Source: an uncultured Granulosicoccaceae bacterium | GTDB lineage: Bacteria; Pseudomonadota; Gammaproteobacteria; Granulosicoccales; Granulosicoccaceae | Direction of reading: 5' to 3' | Assembly: GCA_938035125.1 (NCBI GenBank) | Contig: CALHNS010000019.1 | Span: forward strand, 62,001-126,000 | DNA: 64,000 nt | Shown: one piece after another, positions 1-10,769 of the stretch | How positions within the stretch are numbered: position 1 is the stretch's first letter | Layout of the letters: each line of letters begins with the position of its first letter | Notes under the pieces: generated by a model | Databases searched by the model: none | What the model saw: the letters and a program-made list of their open reading frames with translations, nothing else | Told to the model about the DNA's origin: nothing | Made by a program: the position numbers and the translations under genes

Positions 1-15
1 CGTCCACACACTCAT
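1..15 (-). CDS. cysE: 5' end of a gene running off the left edge, probably serine acetyltransferase
   Basis: Only five codons (M-S-V-W-T) are inside the window. The start is well supported: the ATG lies five bases downstream of a near-perfect Shine-Dalgarno AGGTGAGG (minus strand, positions 28-21). The identity is inferred purely from synteny. In Pseudomonas and relatives the gene after trmJ on the same strand is cysE, next to iscR, and the rest of the neighbourhood (suhB, secF, secD, yajC, tgt, queA, tRNA-Leu) fits that order. Nothing in the five codons themselves shows the function. Confidence 0.4.
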
Positions 16-82
16 GTTTGCCTCACCTTCCTATGATTTGCCGCAACTTCAGGCTTAAACTCCAATGATAGACCGATCTTTC

Positions 83-865
83 TTACTCAGGTTCTACCCT
101 TGTGTCTAGTTTTTTAGACATAGGATTTTCAACGGAACTCAAAATCCCACGCCAGACGTTCATTTCAGTCTCATCCGGCCGATTTCGTTCGAAATAGTGT
201 CGTAATCGACGCATCAAGTGTTTTGGATTATCGGGATCAAGAAAGCCTGTCTTGAGCAACACACGCTCTAAATGATCGAATAATCGCTCCATGGCCGCAC
301 TATCAACACTCGCTACAGGGGCCGCATCGTCGGTGGTATCTCGCAACGCGTGTAGCCCAGCAGAGCACTCATAGGCCAATACTTGTACCGCACTACCCAA
401 ATTTAAAGAGCTGAAATCGGGATTCACAGGAATTTGTACTAAATGCGTACAGCGATCCAACTCATGGTTGTTCAACCCCGAACGTTCACGGCCAAACACT
501 AGCGCTACTCGTATTGGCGCATCATTCGATGCACCCGTGTTGGTGTCACTTTGGGCAATTCGGCTTAAGGTTTTGGGTAAATCGCGGCTGCTGAGCATGG
601 GTACCGCAAGATTTCTAGGGCGTGCGCTGGTTCCAATCACGGCGTGACAATCGGCTACAGCCTCTTCCAATGAATCAAAGCGCGTTGCTCCAAGCAGCAC
701 ATCATCGGCACCTGAAGCTCTTGCCTTGGCCTCATCCGTTCGGTTAGAGCACGCTTGCACCAAACGAAGTGATGAATACCCCATGGTTTTCATGGCCCGC
801 GCTGCAGCACCGACGTTTCCTGTGTGAGTGGTGCCAATCAGCACAAAACTTAGTTCTAGGTTCAT
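83..865 (-). CDS. trmJ: tRNA (cytidine/uridine-2'-O-)-methyltransferase TrmJ
   Basis: A 260-residue SPOUT-family methyltransferase. TrmJ 2'-O-methylates position 32 of several tRNAs using SAM. The N-terminus carries the family motif (VLIGTTHTGNVGAAARAMK), and the trefoil-knot SAM site is visible as VFGRERSGL near residue 122 followed by IPVNPDFSSLNLGSAV. The C-terminal third is the helical extension typical of TrmJ. I chose the ATG at 865 (MNLELSFVLIG) because family members begin there; an in-frame GTG at 889 would add eight residues. Neither has a strong ribosome binding site. It lies between the probable cysE start and divergent suhB, as in Pseudomonas. Confidence 0.95.
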   Translation of the reverse strand: MNLELSFVLIGTTHTGNVGAAARAMKTMGYSSLRLVQACSNRTDEAKARASGADDVLLGATRFDSLEEAVADCHAVIGTSARPRNLAVPMLSSRDLPKTLSRIAQSDTNTGASNDAPIRVALVFGRERSGLNNHELDRCTHLVQIPVNPDFSSLNLGSAVQVLAYECSAGLHALRDTTDDAAPVASVDSAAMERLFDHLERVLLKTGFLDPDNPKHLMRRLRHYFERNRPDETEMNVWRGILSSVENPMSKKLDTRVEPE

Positions 866-959
866 AACAGCTAAGTGTAAATGACTCACACTAACTCATC
901 GCGTTTTCAGACTACAATTCCATACCGCTTCTTCGTTTCTCTTGAGATTATCCAACGCA

Positions 960-1760
960 ATGAATCCGATGCTGAACATCGGTGTTCGTGCCGCGCGCGC
1001 TGCTGGCCGAGTCATCACAAAACACATGGGCCGTCTGGATTCACTTCGAATCGAGAAAAAAGGCCATAACGATTTTGCCTCGGAAGTGGACCGCGAAGCC
1101 GAAGCCGAAATTGTTGAAACCTTATTAAAGGCCTACCCAGATCATGGCGTAATGGCTGAAGAGAGCGGCCAACTGGGAAACGCCGATTCTGAGTATCAAT
1201 GGATCGTCGATCCGTTAGACGGCACCATGAACTACTTACATGGCTATCCTCATTTCAGTGTATCGATTGCCTTATATGAAAAAGGTCGCCCATATCAAGC
1301 CGTGGTTTATGACCCAGTTCGACAAGAATTATTCACAGGCGGTAAGGGCGAAGGGGCTTACTTAGACGGCAAACGGGTTCGTGTAAGCGGGGCTGCGAAA
1401 TTATCGGACGCCTTAGTGGGTTACACCTACCCGTACAAACAAGGTGATGATTTAACCTTACCTTTAGCCACATTGAAAGCACTGACCGAAAATACCAGTG
1501 GTGTTCGGCGCGAGGGCTCAGCCGCCTTAGATCTTGCGTACATTGCAGCGGGCCGTTTGGACGGCGCTTGGATGCACGGCTTAAAGCAGTGGGACTTTGC
1601 TGCAGGTGCGTTACTAGTAAGAGAAGCTGGCGGATTGGTTAATGATTATCAAGGCGGTGATAGCTGGATGCAATCGGGCAATTTGATTGCCGCATCGCCC
1701 AAAGTGCATCATGGTTTACTGCAAACTTACGCAAGTGTTCAGCGAGAACACAGCGAATAG
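960..1760 (+). CDS. suhB: inositol-1-monophosphatase SuhB
   Basis: A 266-residue Mg-dependent phosphatase of the inositol monophosphatase family; in enterobacteria SuhB also acts in the rRNA antitermination complex. The metal-binding signatures are all present: EESG (about residues 67-70), WIVDPLDGTMNYLHG (about 81-95) and WDFAAGALLVREAGG (about 212-226). The ATG at 960 gives the usual MNPMLNI-like N-terminus; an upstream in-frame TTG at 942 is unlikely. It is transcribed divergently from trmJ, with about 95 bp between the starts, and converges on secF. Confidence 0.96.
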   Translation: MNPMLNIGVRAARAAGRVITKHMGRLDSLRIEKKGHNDFASEVDREAEAEIVETLLKAYPDHGVMAEESGQLGNADSEYQWIVDPLDGTMNYLHGYPHFSVSIALYEKGRPYQAVVYDPVRQELFTGGKGEGAYLDGKRVRVSGAAKLSDALVGYTYPYKQGDDLTLPLATLKALTENTSGVRREGSAALDLAYIAAGRLDGAWMHGLKQWDFAAGALLVREAGGLVNDYQGGDSWMQSGNLIAASPKVHHGLLQTYASVQREHSE

Positions 1761-1781
1761 CACCCGCGCTAAGCGGATGCT
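1759..1781. terminator. hairpin between convergent suhB and secF
   Basis: A nine-base inverted repeat (AGCACCCGC / GCGGATGCT, one mismatch) with a five-base loop begins at the suhB stop codon and lies just before the secF 3' end. It is placed where a shared terminator would be expected, but neither strand has a clear run of T after the stem, so it may instead be an RNA-stabilising hairpin. Confidence 0.35.
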
Positions 1782-1791
1782 AAAACAAGCC

Positions 1792-2730
1792 TTATGGGGT
1801 GGATTCTAAATCGGCCCCTTCTTTCTCCACCGGCATTAATTCTTCTTTGGTAATTCCCAGCGCTAATACCGCGGTACTGGCCACAAAGATAGACGAGTAA
1901 GTTCCTACCACCACACCAATGATGAGCGCTAATGCAAAGCCATTGATGATTTTACCGCCAAGAAAAAACAACGACAAAAGCACCAATAACGTGGTGAATG
2001 ATGTCACTAAGGTGCGCGATAACGTTTGATTGATGGATGCGTTCATGACTTCTGCAGGCGTACCTGAGCGCATGGTTCGAAAATTTTCTCGAATTCGATC
2101 AAACACCACAATGGTGTCATTCAATGAATAACCTATCACCGCAAGAATGGCGGCAAGTATCGTTAGGTCAAATTCCACTTGAAACAAAGAGAAAATACCG
2201 ACCGTTAGAATTACATCGTGCACCAAGGCAGCAACTGAACCCACCGAAAATTTCTTTTCGAATCGAAACCAGATATAAATAATAATCCCTACCAGCGCTA
2301 ACAAGATGGCCATACCGCCTTTCTCACGCAGCTCTTCACCCACTTGAGGGCCCACAAACTCCACCCGCTGTATGGTGATGGCTTGCTCGCTGGACGGTTG
2401 CAAAGCAGCCTCTACTTGGTTGCTTACCTCAACGTTTGATGCGCCTGGCTGAGGCGCCATTCGAATGAGAATTTCGGTACTGCTACCAAAATTTTGCACC
2501 ACCGCTTCTTCAAACCCCGCATCGCCAAGTGAACTTCGCACTAAGTTTAAATCGGGTGCTGTTTCATAAGCTGCTTGGATGGTGTACCCGCCGGTAAAAT
2601 CAACCCCAAGATTTAAACCGCGAATAACAATCGATAAAAGGGCGATCGCAATCAGCACACCAGAGATTATCCATGCTGTTTTTTTCTTACCCATGAAATC
2701 AAAATGGGTATTTTGTATAAATTGACGCAT
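1792..2730 (-). CDS. secF: protein translocase subunit SecF
   Basis: A 312-residue inner-membrane partner of SecD that uses the proton-motive force to help release proteins on the periplasmic side of SecYEG. The N-terminal transmembrane segment (about residues 18-36), the periplasmic domain and the SecDF signature VIGYSLNDTIVVFDRIREN are present, followed by further membrane helices. The ATG at 2730 (MRQFIQNTHFDFMGKK) matches family N-termini; an upstream in-frame start would add 19 unlikely residues overlapping secD. It is the last gene of yajC-secD-secF, 13 bp after secD. Confidence 0.97.
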   Translation of the reverse strand: MRQFIQNTHFDFMGKKKTAWIISGVLIAIALLSIVIRGLNLGVDFTGGYTIQAAYETAPDLNLVRSSLGDAGFEEAVVQNFGSSTEILIRMAPQPGASNVEVSNQVEAALQPSSEQAITIQRVEFVGPQVGEELREKGGMAILLALVGIIIYIWFRFEKKFSVGSVAALVHDVILTVGIFSLFQVEFDLTILAAILAVIGYSLNDTIVVFDRIRENFRTMRSGTPAEVMNASINQTLSRTLVTSFTTLLVLLSLFFLGGKIINGFALALIIGVVVGTYSSIFVASTAVLALGITKEELMPVEKEGADLESTP

Positions 2731-2743
2731 TCGATAAGCCCCC

Positions 2744-4612
2744 TTATATCGGCAATGTGGATAGGCGTCGATTGCCGAACAAGGCATTTACGATGACGCG
2801 AGAGCCGAAAATGGCGGTAAACATCGAGGTAAGAATCCCGATGCACAAGGTAATGGCAAAACCTTTGATAGAGCCTGTGCCCATGCTGAACAACACAACC
2901 GCTGCAATAAGCGTTGTGATGTTGGCATCGGCAATGGTGGTAAACGCTTTGTCGTAACCTGCGTTAATGGCCGCTTGCACAGCAGCGCCTGCTCGAAGCT
3001 CTTCTCGTATACGTTCAAAGATCAAAACGTTGGCATCCACCGCCATGCCTGTGGTGAGCACGATACCCGCAATTCCTGGCAGCGTTAAAGTGGCTTGCAA
3101 CCCAGGAGCTGAGAGAACCGCCACAATTAATATGACGTTTATCACCAACGCGGCCCCTGCGATCATGCCAAACACTCGGTAGTAGAAGCTCATAAAAATC
3201 ACCACAATGGCAAGCCCCACCAAAGCTGACATAAAGCCTTGACGAATGTTGTCTTTACCTAAATTCGGGCCAACGGTTCTTTCTTCAACGATTTGAATGG
3301 GTGCTTTCAATGCGCCAGAACGCAGCAGTAATGAAATGTCGGCCGCCTCGTTTGCGGTTAAACCTGTGGTTTGGAACCTATGACTGAGCACATCATTGAT
3401 GGTGGCTACACTGATCACCTCTTCAATGTCACGGGTTTCTTCCACCTCTTCCCCGTCTACCAAGTTGGTGAATTTTTTCTTTTCGATGTACACCACAGCC
3501 ATTGGGTTACCCACATTGACCTCGGTAACCTCTAACATGCTGCGCGCACCTGCCCCATCCAGATTGACAAATACCGCTGGGCTGCCGCTTTGCTGATCGA
3601 TGCCCGCTGATGCGCCTTTGATTTGATCACCCGTAACGATGATTTCACGCTGTAATAAAACCGGCGCGCCTGAACCTCGGCGGTGATACAAACGCGCATC
3701 CGGTGGCACAGGGCCGCCTTGATCCGCTGCCGCCCAGTCGGCCTCACTGCCGTATACCAAGCGGTATTCCAAGGTGGCTGTTGCACCCAATATTTCCCGC
3801 GCCTTGGCAGGGTCTTGTACACCCGGCAATTGCACAACGATACGATCTAGCCCTTGCTGCTGAATGACAGGCTCAGCCACACCCAATTCGTTTATGCGGT
3901 TTCTTAAGGTAACGATATTTTGTTGTAACGCACCGGTTCGTTCTTCACGTTCGGCAGCTTCTGACAAACTGGCGTCGATGAAGAAGAATTCACCTTCATC
4001 ACGCGGTGTAAAAAATAGCTCAGGTGCATTGCTACTGAAGTTTTGCAGCATCCGATCCCGATCTTCTTGGCCACGAAAGCGCGCAGTTAGCTGACCGTCT
4101 CGGTATTGGATGTTGGTACCGCGAATTTTCTCACCTCGAACCACTCGCTTCCAATCACTGACGTAGCGTTCTTCGGATGAAGCGATTGCCGCATCCATGT
4201 CTACATCCATTAAAAAGTGCACACCGCCGCGTAAATCAAGACCTAAATACATGGGCTCGGCAAAGCTTCTTAGCCAACCGGGGCTGCCAGAGACCAGATT
4301 CAGAGCAACGTTTGTCTCACCTGCATCGGTTACTTCGCGAATGGCATCACGGCCTCGCAGCTGATCATCTTCATTTTCAAAGATGGTCAGAAGACGGTCG
4401 TTGTCTTCTCGGTATTCAAGCCCGGTAAAGCCTGCGTTGGCCAATGCACTTTTGACCGTAGCCACCAAATCGGGGGACAAGGTGGGCTCTCGACTGGAGG
4501 ACACCTGCACAGCAGGATCACTGCCGAACACATTGGGCAAGGCGAACAAAATGCCGATGATCAGAACGCCTGCAAGCAGCAGCACTTTCCAGAGTGGATT
4601 GGTGTTGGTCAT
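2744..4612 (-). CDS. secD: protein translocase subunit SecD
   Basis: A 622-residue inner-membrane subunit of the SecDF-YajC accessory complex, close to the usual length of about 615. It has an N-terminal membrane helix (residues 8-28), the P1 head/base region starting at YLGLDLRGGVHFLMDVD (about 122-138), the VQLPGVQDPAKAREILG segment, and a C-terminal six-helix RND-like domain containing GMAVDANVLIFERIREEL. Gene order yajC-secD-secF is standard. A hairpin at 4634-4651 separates it from yajC. Confidence 0.98.
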   Translation of the reverse strand: MTNTNPLWKVLLLAGVLIIGILFALPNVFGSDPAVQVSSSREPTLSPDLVATVKSALANAGFTGLEYREDNDRLLTIFENEDDQLRGRDAIREVTDAGETNVALNLVSGSPGWLRSFAEPMYLGLDLRGGVHFLMDVDMDAAIASSEERYVSDWKRVVRGEKIRGTNIQYRDGQLTARFRGQEDRDRMLQNFSSNAPELFFTPRDEGEFFFIDASLSEAAEREERTGALQQNIVTLRNRINELGVAEPVIQQQGLDRIVVQLPGVQDPAKAREILGATATLEYRLVYGSEADWAAADQGGPVPPDARLYHRRGSGAPVLLQREIIVTGDQIKGASAGIDQQSGSPAVFVNLDGAGARSMLEVTEVNVGNPMAVVYIEKKKFTNLVDGEEVEETRDIEEVISVATINDVLSHRFQTTGLTANEAADISLLLRSGALKAPIQIVEERTVGPNLGKDNIRQGFMSALVGLAIVVIFMSFYYRVFGMIAGAALVINVILIVAVLSAPGLQATLTLPGIAGIVLTTGMAVDANVLIFERIREELRAGAAVQAAINAGYDKAFTTIADANITTLIAAVVLFSMGTGSIKGFAITLCIGILTSMFTAIFGSRVIVNALFGNRRLSTLPI

Positions 4613-4633
4613 GATGGCCTATAAACAACGAAA

Positions 4634-4651
4634 GCCCTGTTTTCGCAGGGC
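4634..4651 (-). promoter_or_regulatory. hairpin between yajC and secD
   Basis: A six-base-pair perfect stem (GCCCTG / CAGGGC) with a six-base loop lies in the 68-bp yajC-secD gap. On the minus strand it is followed by TTTCGTTGTTT, an imperfect T-rich stretch. It could act as a weak attenuator or a processing/stability element that lets yajC be expressed more than secDF. Confidence 0.4.
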
Positions 4652-4680
4652 AAGTTCAATAAAGTGTAGCTGGTGACGAA

Positions 4681-5016
4681 CTAGAGACTTTTCAAGGTGC
4701 CGTTAGGCAGCAAGGCAGCAACGGCTTGGCGTTGCACATTCACTTCGACACCTTCGGATACTTTCAACGTCAGATAGGCCTCACCTACTTTTGTAACCGT
4801 GCCTCCTAAGCCGCCATTCGTCACAATTTCATCGCCCTTGGACAACGCATTGACCATTTCTTTGTGCTCTTTCATGCGCTTCTGCTGGGGCCGGATCATC
4901 AGAAAATAGAAGATGACCAACATGAAAACGATGGGTAAAAACTGGATGATCGCGTTGGGGCTGCCACCGGCGGCCTGGGCATGTGCGGGGCTGATGAAAA
5001 AATCCAAAAGGCTCAT
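4681..5016 (-). CDS. yajC: preprotein translocase accessory subunit YajC
   Basis: A 111-residue small membrane protein that associates with SecDF. It has one transmembrane segment (about residues 23-41) followed by the family signature IRPQQKRMKEHKEMV and a small beta-rich cytoplasmic domain (GDEIVTNGGLGGTVTKV). It lies between tgt and secD on the same strand, which is the classical order. Confidence 0.97.
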   Translation of the reverse strand: MSLLDFFISPAHAQAAGGSPNAIIQFLPIVFMLVIFYFLMIRPQQKRMKEHKEMVNALSKGDEIVTNGGLGGTVTKVGEAYLTLKVSEGVEVNVQRQAVAALLPNGTLKSL

Positions 5017-5068
5017 GTGTTTTGCTCAAAATTAGCGGGAAAGAGATTGGACAGATTATGCCACAGAG

Positions 5069-7244
<2,176 letters not shown>

Positions 7245-7272
7245 CGGCGAACAGTCTAATGGAATCACAGCC

Positions 7273-7281
7273 TGTTATACT
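7273..7281 (+). promoter_or_regulatory. possible -10 element of the tRNA-Leu gene
   Basis: TGTTATACT is an extended -10-like element about 34 bp before the mature tRNA 5' end. It is followed by a GC-rich stretch (TGCCC), as in discriminators of stringently controlled stable-RNA promoters. No good -35 hexamer is visible 16-18 bp upstream, so this is a weak call. Confidence 0.35.
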
Positions 7282-7314
7282 TGCCCTACAGCTGTGAAAT
7301 CAGCCCCCCTTCGT

Positions 7315-7401
7315 GCCGAAGTGGCGGAATCGGTAGACGCGCCGGATTCAAAATCCGGTTCTGGCAACAGAGTGAGAGTTCAAGTCTCTCCTTCGGCACC
7401 A
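7315..7401 (+). tRNA. tRNA-Leu (anticodon CAA)
   Basis: An 87-nt class II tRNA with encoded CCA. The acceptor stem GCCGAAG pairs with CTTCGGC. The anticodon stem CCGGA/TCCGG closes a seven-base loop TTCAAAA giving anticodon CAA (codon UUG). A long variable arm (TTCTGGCAACAGAGT region) and a T arm GAGAG-TTCAAGT-CTCTC follow. A tRNA-Leu just upstream of and divergent from queA is also found in Pseudomonas. No integrase or repeated attachment site was seen beside it. Confidence 0.97.
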
Positions 7402-7439
7402 TTAATCTTCCAAACACCATCCCCGCCAGACTTTATTCA

Positions 7440-8141
7440 CTAACGCAGCGAATAAGCCACTGGCAATGCCGCGCGGTACCCTCTACCCACCACCGATTCT
7501 GGCAAAGAAGGAAACGGAACCGCGTCTTTCAACATCTGAAGCGCGGCAGCATCCAAAGCATCAGACCCACTGGATTGCCGCACTTCACTGCTAACCAATG
7601 CCCCTGTTCGATTAATCTCGAACACAACATGCACTGTCCCTTCAATCCGTCGCCTGCGCAAACTGCGTGGATAACGTTGAAAATTTAGCAGGTGCTTAAT
7701 CAATTGCTGTTGATAAGTTTCAGGTACATCCGCGGGCCCAAGAAGTACGGAAGCAGACTGCTGCACAGAACTGTTTCCAGAGTTTGCCGAACGGGTTTGC
7801 TCTGACTCCTGTTCAACTTCTGCTTCGTTTTCAACTTCAAGCACCTGTTCAGGTTCAGGTTCAGGTTCAGGCTCGGGTTCGGGTTCGGGTTCGGGTTCGG
7901 GTTCAGGTTCAGGTTCAGGTTCAGGTTCGGGTTCAGGTTCAGGTTCAGGTTCAGGTTCGGGTTCGGGTTCTGCAGCGAATTCACCAGCGGTTAAATCAAT
8001 GCGGATTTCTCGATCTTGCCCACCACTTCCGGCGCTCAGTGTTTGATTTCTATAAATCCAATTGATTACCAGCACATGAATCAATACAGACGCAATGATC
8101 GCAAGCAACGCAATGGATACGCGCCACCAAGAAAAATTCAC
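7440..8141 (-). CDS. tonB: TonB-family energy transducer with long Glu-Pro repeat
   Basis: A 233-residue TonB-like protein that would couple the ExbBD motor to outer-membrane receptors. It has an N-terminal membrane anchor (about residues 8-30), a periplasmic stretch dominated by 20 consecutive Glu-Pro pairs (about 58-97), an acidic/Gln-rich linker, and a C-terminal TonB domain (about 155-233; [20 protein letters not shown], then PFPSLPES). The start overlaps the upstream exbD stop by four bases, so the genes are translationally coupled. No TonB-dependent receptor lies in the window, so the substrate is unknown. Confidence 0.92.
   Translation of the reverse strand: MNFSWWRVSIALLAIIASVLIHVLVINWIYRNQTLSAGSGGQDREIRIDLTAGEFAAEPEPEPEPEPEPEPEPEPEPEPEPEPEPEPEPEPEPEPEPEQVLEVENEAEVEQESEQTRSANSGNSSVQQSASVLLGPADVPETYQQQLIKHLLNFQRYPRSLRRRRIEGTVHVVFEINRTGALVSSEVRQSSGSDALDAAALQMLKDAVPFPSLPESVVGRGYRAALPVAYSLR
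7851..7970 (-). repeat. 20-copy hexanucleotide tandem repeat inside tonB
   Basis: Twenty six-base units, read on the plus strand as AGGTTC or GGGTTC with one AGGCTC, encode (Glu-Pro)20 in TonB. The unit is a multiple of three, so slipped-strand gain or loss changes the length of the rigid periplasmic arm without breaking the frame. The two unit types occur in blocks, suggesting past expansion by slippage or unequal exchange. Confidence 0.97.
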
Positions 8142-8605
8142 GGCAGCGCACTCTCAGCTTTACTAGTCGCTTGTAATCCAACTTCTTTAAAACCTGCATC
8201 TCTAGCCAAACTGAACACTTGAATAACGGTATTCGCCGGTGCGTTTGAATCTGCTCTTACGGTTAACTTAATGGTGTTGTCTAAACGACGAATAGCATTA
8301 GTAAGTTGATCAACGCTTTGGTTTTCACCATCGACCAATACAGTGCCTAGGGCATCAATCGATATTTGCGGTACAGTATTTTCATGCGCAGGAACAGTCA
8401 TTTGAGTTGCAGGTAATGTCAATGGCGTTTTATCAACGGCACGAAACACACCTGCAACCATGAAAAAGATTAATAACAAAAAAACCACATTAATCATGGG
8501 GATCAAATCGACATCACGTACAGATTCATCGCCTGTGAAATCGCCAGTGGTATGGCTTGTCCCGTCATTTTCTAAAAAGGATTTATTTTTTTTATGCGAA
8601 TACAT
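8138..8605 (-). CDS. exbD: ExbD/TolR-family biopolymer transport protein (second copy)
   Basis: A 155-residue ExbD-type protein. After a hydrophilic N-terminus it has one membrane helix containing the conserved aspartate context [20 protein letters not shown] (about residues 30-49), then a periplasmic domain. The N-terminal extension (about 28 residues, Lys/Asp-rich) is longer than in the neighbouring ExbD. It lies six bases after the first exbD and overlaps tonB by four bases. Both ExbD copies would form the proton-driven motor with ExbB. Confidence 0.93.
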   Translation of the reverse strand: MYSHKKNKSFLENDGTSHTTGDFTGDESVRDVDLIPMINVVFLLLIFFMVAGVFRAVDKTPLTLPATQMTVPAHENTVPQISIDALGTVLVDGENQSVDQLTNAIRRLDNTIKLTVRADSNAPANTVIQVFSLARDAGFKEVGLQATSKAESALP

Positions 8606-8611
8606 AAACGG

Positions 8612-9022
8612 TTAACGCACAGCTGAATTGGTGTCAGGCAACCACACCACTTCATTAACGCCCACTTTAGCTAATTCATCTACCAAATTAATCACATCTT
8701 GCAATATCGCATCATCACTTGCCGAAACACGCACGTTTTTATAGGTAGTGAGCTCTCTTAATGCTTCTGTATCATTTATCGAGAATTGCTGGTTATTCAA
8801 TTGCCAAGTTCCGTCATTCAAAACAACCACGCGCACTGTGTCGTCTTGGGTAACCACTTGAGCAGCACTTGCACCTTTACTAGAAACCAACACGTCTAAC
8901 ACCTGGGTGCGCTCGAACTGCGTAGTTAACATGAAAAACATGATAAGTATGAATACAACATCAATGAGCGGGGTTAAGCTAACCACCCGCTTTGAGTTCG
9001 TTGGAATGTCAATAAAACTCAT
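8612..9022 (-). CDS. exbD: ExbD/TolR-family biopolymer transport protein (first copy)
   Basis: A 136-residue protein with one N-terminal membrane helix carrying the conserved proton-path aspartate (SLTPLIDVVFILIMFFML, about residues 15-32) and a periplasmic ExbD fold ending WLPDTNSAVR. It overlaps exbB by four bases (ATGA type). Two different ExbD proteins in one operon are known in proteobacteria and often form a mixed complex. Confidence 0.94.
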   Translation of the reverse strand: MSFIDIPTNSKRVVSLTPLIDVVFILIMFFMLTTQFERTQVLDVLVSSKGASAAQVVTQDDTVRVVVLNDGTWQLNNQQFSINDTEALRELTTYKNVRVSASDDAILQDVINLVDELAKVGVNEVVWLPDTNSAVR

Positions 9023-9708
9023 TTAATGGAATAGCTGTATAGCGCTGAGGTGAATAGCCGCGTTAAGCTATCGTCCAAGTATCGGGCACGTGCATTGAAT
9101 TTTGAATCCAACCAGTGATACGCAAGCATTGTGGGAATAGCCACCGCCAAACCGATGCCTGTTGTGAGTAGCGCTGTCCAAATACCGCCGGACAAAACCG
9201 ATGGGTCTACTTGACTACCGCCCGCTTCAAGCGCTTGGAAGGCATCAATCATTCCAATTACAGTGCCCATTAATCCGAGTAAAGGGCTTACCATACCAAT
9301 CACTTCCAGTGTTTTCAGTTGCGAACGTTGTTGCCTTATTTCGGTATTGGCAATACGCGCAACTTCTTCACGAACCAAGTCTACGTTGTTTGCTTTCAAG
9401 CGCAGTAAACGCATCGCCTTACGTAAAATTTTAGGGGTTTTTGCGCGCCGATTTTTAAGAAGATCTAAGGCTTTGTCGTATTCACCCGTGGCCCACAACT
9501 GCAAAGACTTCTTTACCAAATTGCGCCCATAGAAACGCCCAAAAAATAACTGCGCAGATTTATACAACATGATGGCCAATGACAACACTGAAAGGATAAT
9601 CAGGATCAATCCCACTGGCCCTGCCAACGCTATCCAGGGCCCCCAAGGTTCGGGCAGGTTGTGCAGCCAATCTGCTGCATTGCTTATAGTTGTAATCACA
9701 ATCGGCAA
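9019..9708 (-). CDS. exbB: ExbB/TolQ/MotA-family proton channel
   Basis: A 229-residue protein with three membrane segments (about residues 27-50, 137-160 and 180-200) and the family signature VIGMVSPLLGLMGTVIGMIDAF. It forms the proton channel that powers TonB. The first available start is a TTG at 9708 without a good ribosome binding site; a GTG three codons later at 9699 is an alternative, so the exact start is uncertain. It is the first gene of exbB-exbD-exbD-tonB. Confidence 0.93.
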   Translation of the reverse strand: MPIVITTISNAADWLHNLPEPWGPWIALAGPVGLILIILSVLSLAIMLYKSAQLFFGRFYGRNLVKKSLQLWATGEYDKALDLLKNRRAKTPKILRKAMRLLRLKANNVDLVREEVARIANTEIRQQRSQLKTLEVIGMVSPLLGLMGTVIGMIDAFQALEAGGSQVDPSVLSGGIWTALLTTGIGLAVAIPTMLAYHWLDSKFNARARYLDDSLTRLFTSALYSYSIK

Positions 9709-10013
9709 TGGGTTTAAGTAAAGTACTTACACTACCAAACTGAGGCGATTTGATGGGTATGGCCTGCTTATTTAGGTCAATTAGCGCGCAAACAAAGGCG
9801 CTTCTGCGCAAACTGCGCGGCTCTGGGCAGCCTGATATACCCGCAAAACGCGGCTCTGATTCACACATTCGCATGTCTTATAAGTCTTGGAATGCCTTCA
9901 ATCTCTCAAATTGTTCAGGCATATACGTTATTTTTCATTCAGAAATATCCGCATTGCCCCTACTGCGCTATTCTTTGCACAATAACCTTAAATAAAGCTA
10001 GGTTTAATTAGTC
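9709..10013. other. 305-bp divergent intergenic region, no gene seen
   Basis: This stretch separates the exbB operon from the 10014 lipoprotein gene and should hold promoters for both. I see no convincing Fur box, sigma-70 pair or conserved ORF. The decamer CGCGGCTCTG occurs twice (about 9816 and 9849) and a GC-rich palindromic patch lies near 9800-9820. Their meaning is unknown. Confidence 0.4.
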
Positions 10014-10769
10014 ATGTTGAATACGATCAAAAGCCGTTTAGTTGAGAAGCTTAAGCCCATCTTATGTTGCTGTGCACTACTCGTTCTAACAGCCTGCGCA
10101 ACGGGGAAATCAGTGAATTCTGTTAACGACTTAATTGACGACGGCGAACGCAATACGATGTTCGTGTCTTACGATGTCACTATGAACGTCACAGACAAAC
10201 ACGCACAAGTAAACAGTACTGAGTTGGTCGTGCATTGCGGCAAAGCCAATCGAATAGGCTTTGTGCCAGAGTGCATTCGAGTTAAGGTTCCGTTGCAAGG
10301 TAGACGAAATATAGACGGTTATGAATATTACACGTTTAAAGATAACGGCTCTAAAGTAGTACAAATGCCGTACGGATCTTTTGATGTGCAGTCCGTTCGT
10401 CACAATGTGGTGGTGGGCGTAGAACACTATTCTCAATGCGGCAAAAGCCGTTTCCGTAATTCTTCCGCATACAGATACCCACGCACGAGATCACGGCATT
10501 ACCTTCACCGATTTAATTGCTTACCCATTAGCGTGGATGTCACTGCACGACATTACAGTGAAACGCCACAACCAGCCACCTTCAACATTGGCCCTGGTAA
10601 AGGATGTTATGCAGGTCATTTGAACCTCGAAATGACGGATGGGAAAATAACGCGTTACTCTTTAGAACAAGATGCCGACATGCCTTCTGAAGAAGCCTTG
10701 GAAAAATTGCCAACTCACTTTCAGCAAGTTGCTAAAGAACGCGGGTTTGAACGATGTGTAACGAGTTAG
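10014..10769 (+). CDS. unknown lipoprotein
   Basis: A 251-residue protein I do not recognise. The N-terminus is a lipoprotein signal (basic start, hydrophobic core LCCCALLVL, lipobox L-T-A-C with Cys28), so it should be lipid-anchored. The mature part has several scattered cysteines (for instance in VVHCGKAN, VPECIRVKV, HYSQCGKSRF, FNCLPISVD, GKGCYAGHL and ERCVTS), compatible with disulfides in the periplasm, and is mostly beta-prone. It stands alone, divergent from exbB. It is not related by eye to the three paralogous secreted proteins downstream. Confidence 0.75.
   Translation: MLNTIKSRLVEKLKPILCCCALLVLTACATGKSVNSVNDLIDDGERNTMFVSYDVTMNVTDKHAQVNSTELVVHCGKANRIGFVPECIRVKVPLQGRRNIDGYEYYTFKDNGSKVVQMPYGSFDVQSVRHNVVVGVEHYSQCGKSRFRNSSAYRYPRTRSRHYLHRFNCLPISVDVTARHYSETPQPATFNIGPGKGCYAGHLNLEMTDGKITRYSLEQDADMPSEEALEKLPTHFQQVAKERGFERCVTS

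Noticed and set aside
7851-7970. CRISPR-like periodic repeat
   Set aside because: The units are six bases with no spacers; it is a coding microsatellite.
7784-8065. Open frames in other phases across the tonB repeat (Val-Gln/Arg and Asn-Leu repeats)
   Set aside because: They are a by-product of the hexanucleotide repeat, which contains no stop codon in several frames.
9709-10013. Fur box before exbB
   Set aside because: No stretch comes close to the GATAATGATAATCATTATC consensus, so iron regulation cannot be claimed.
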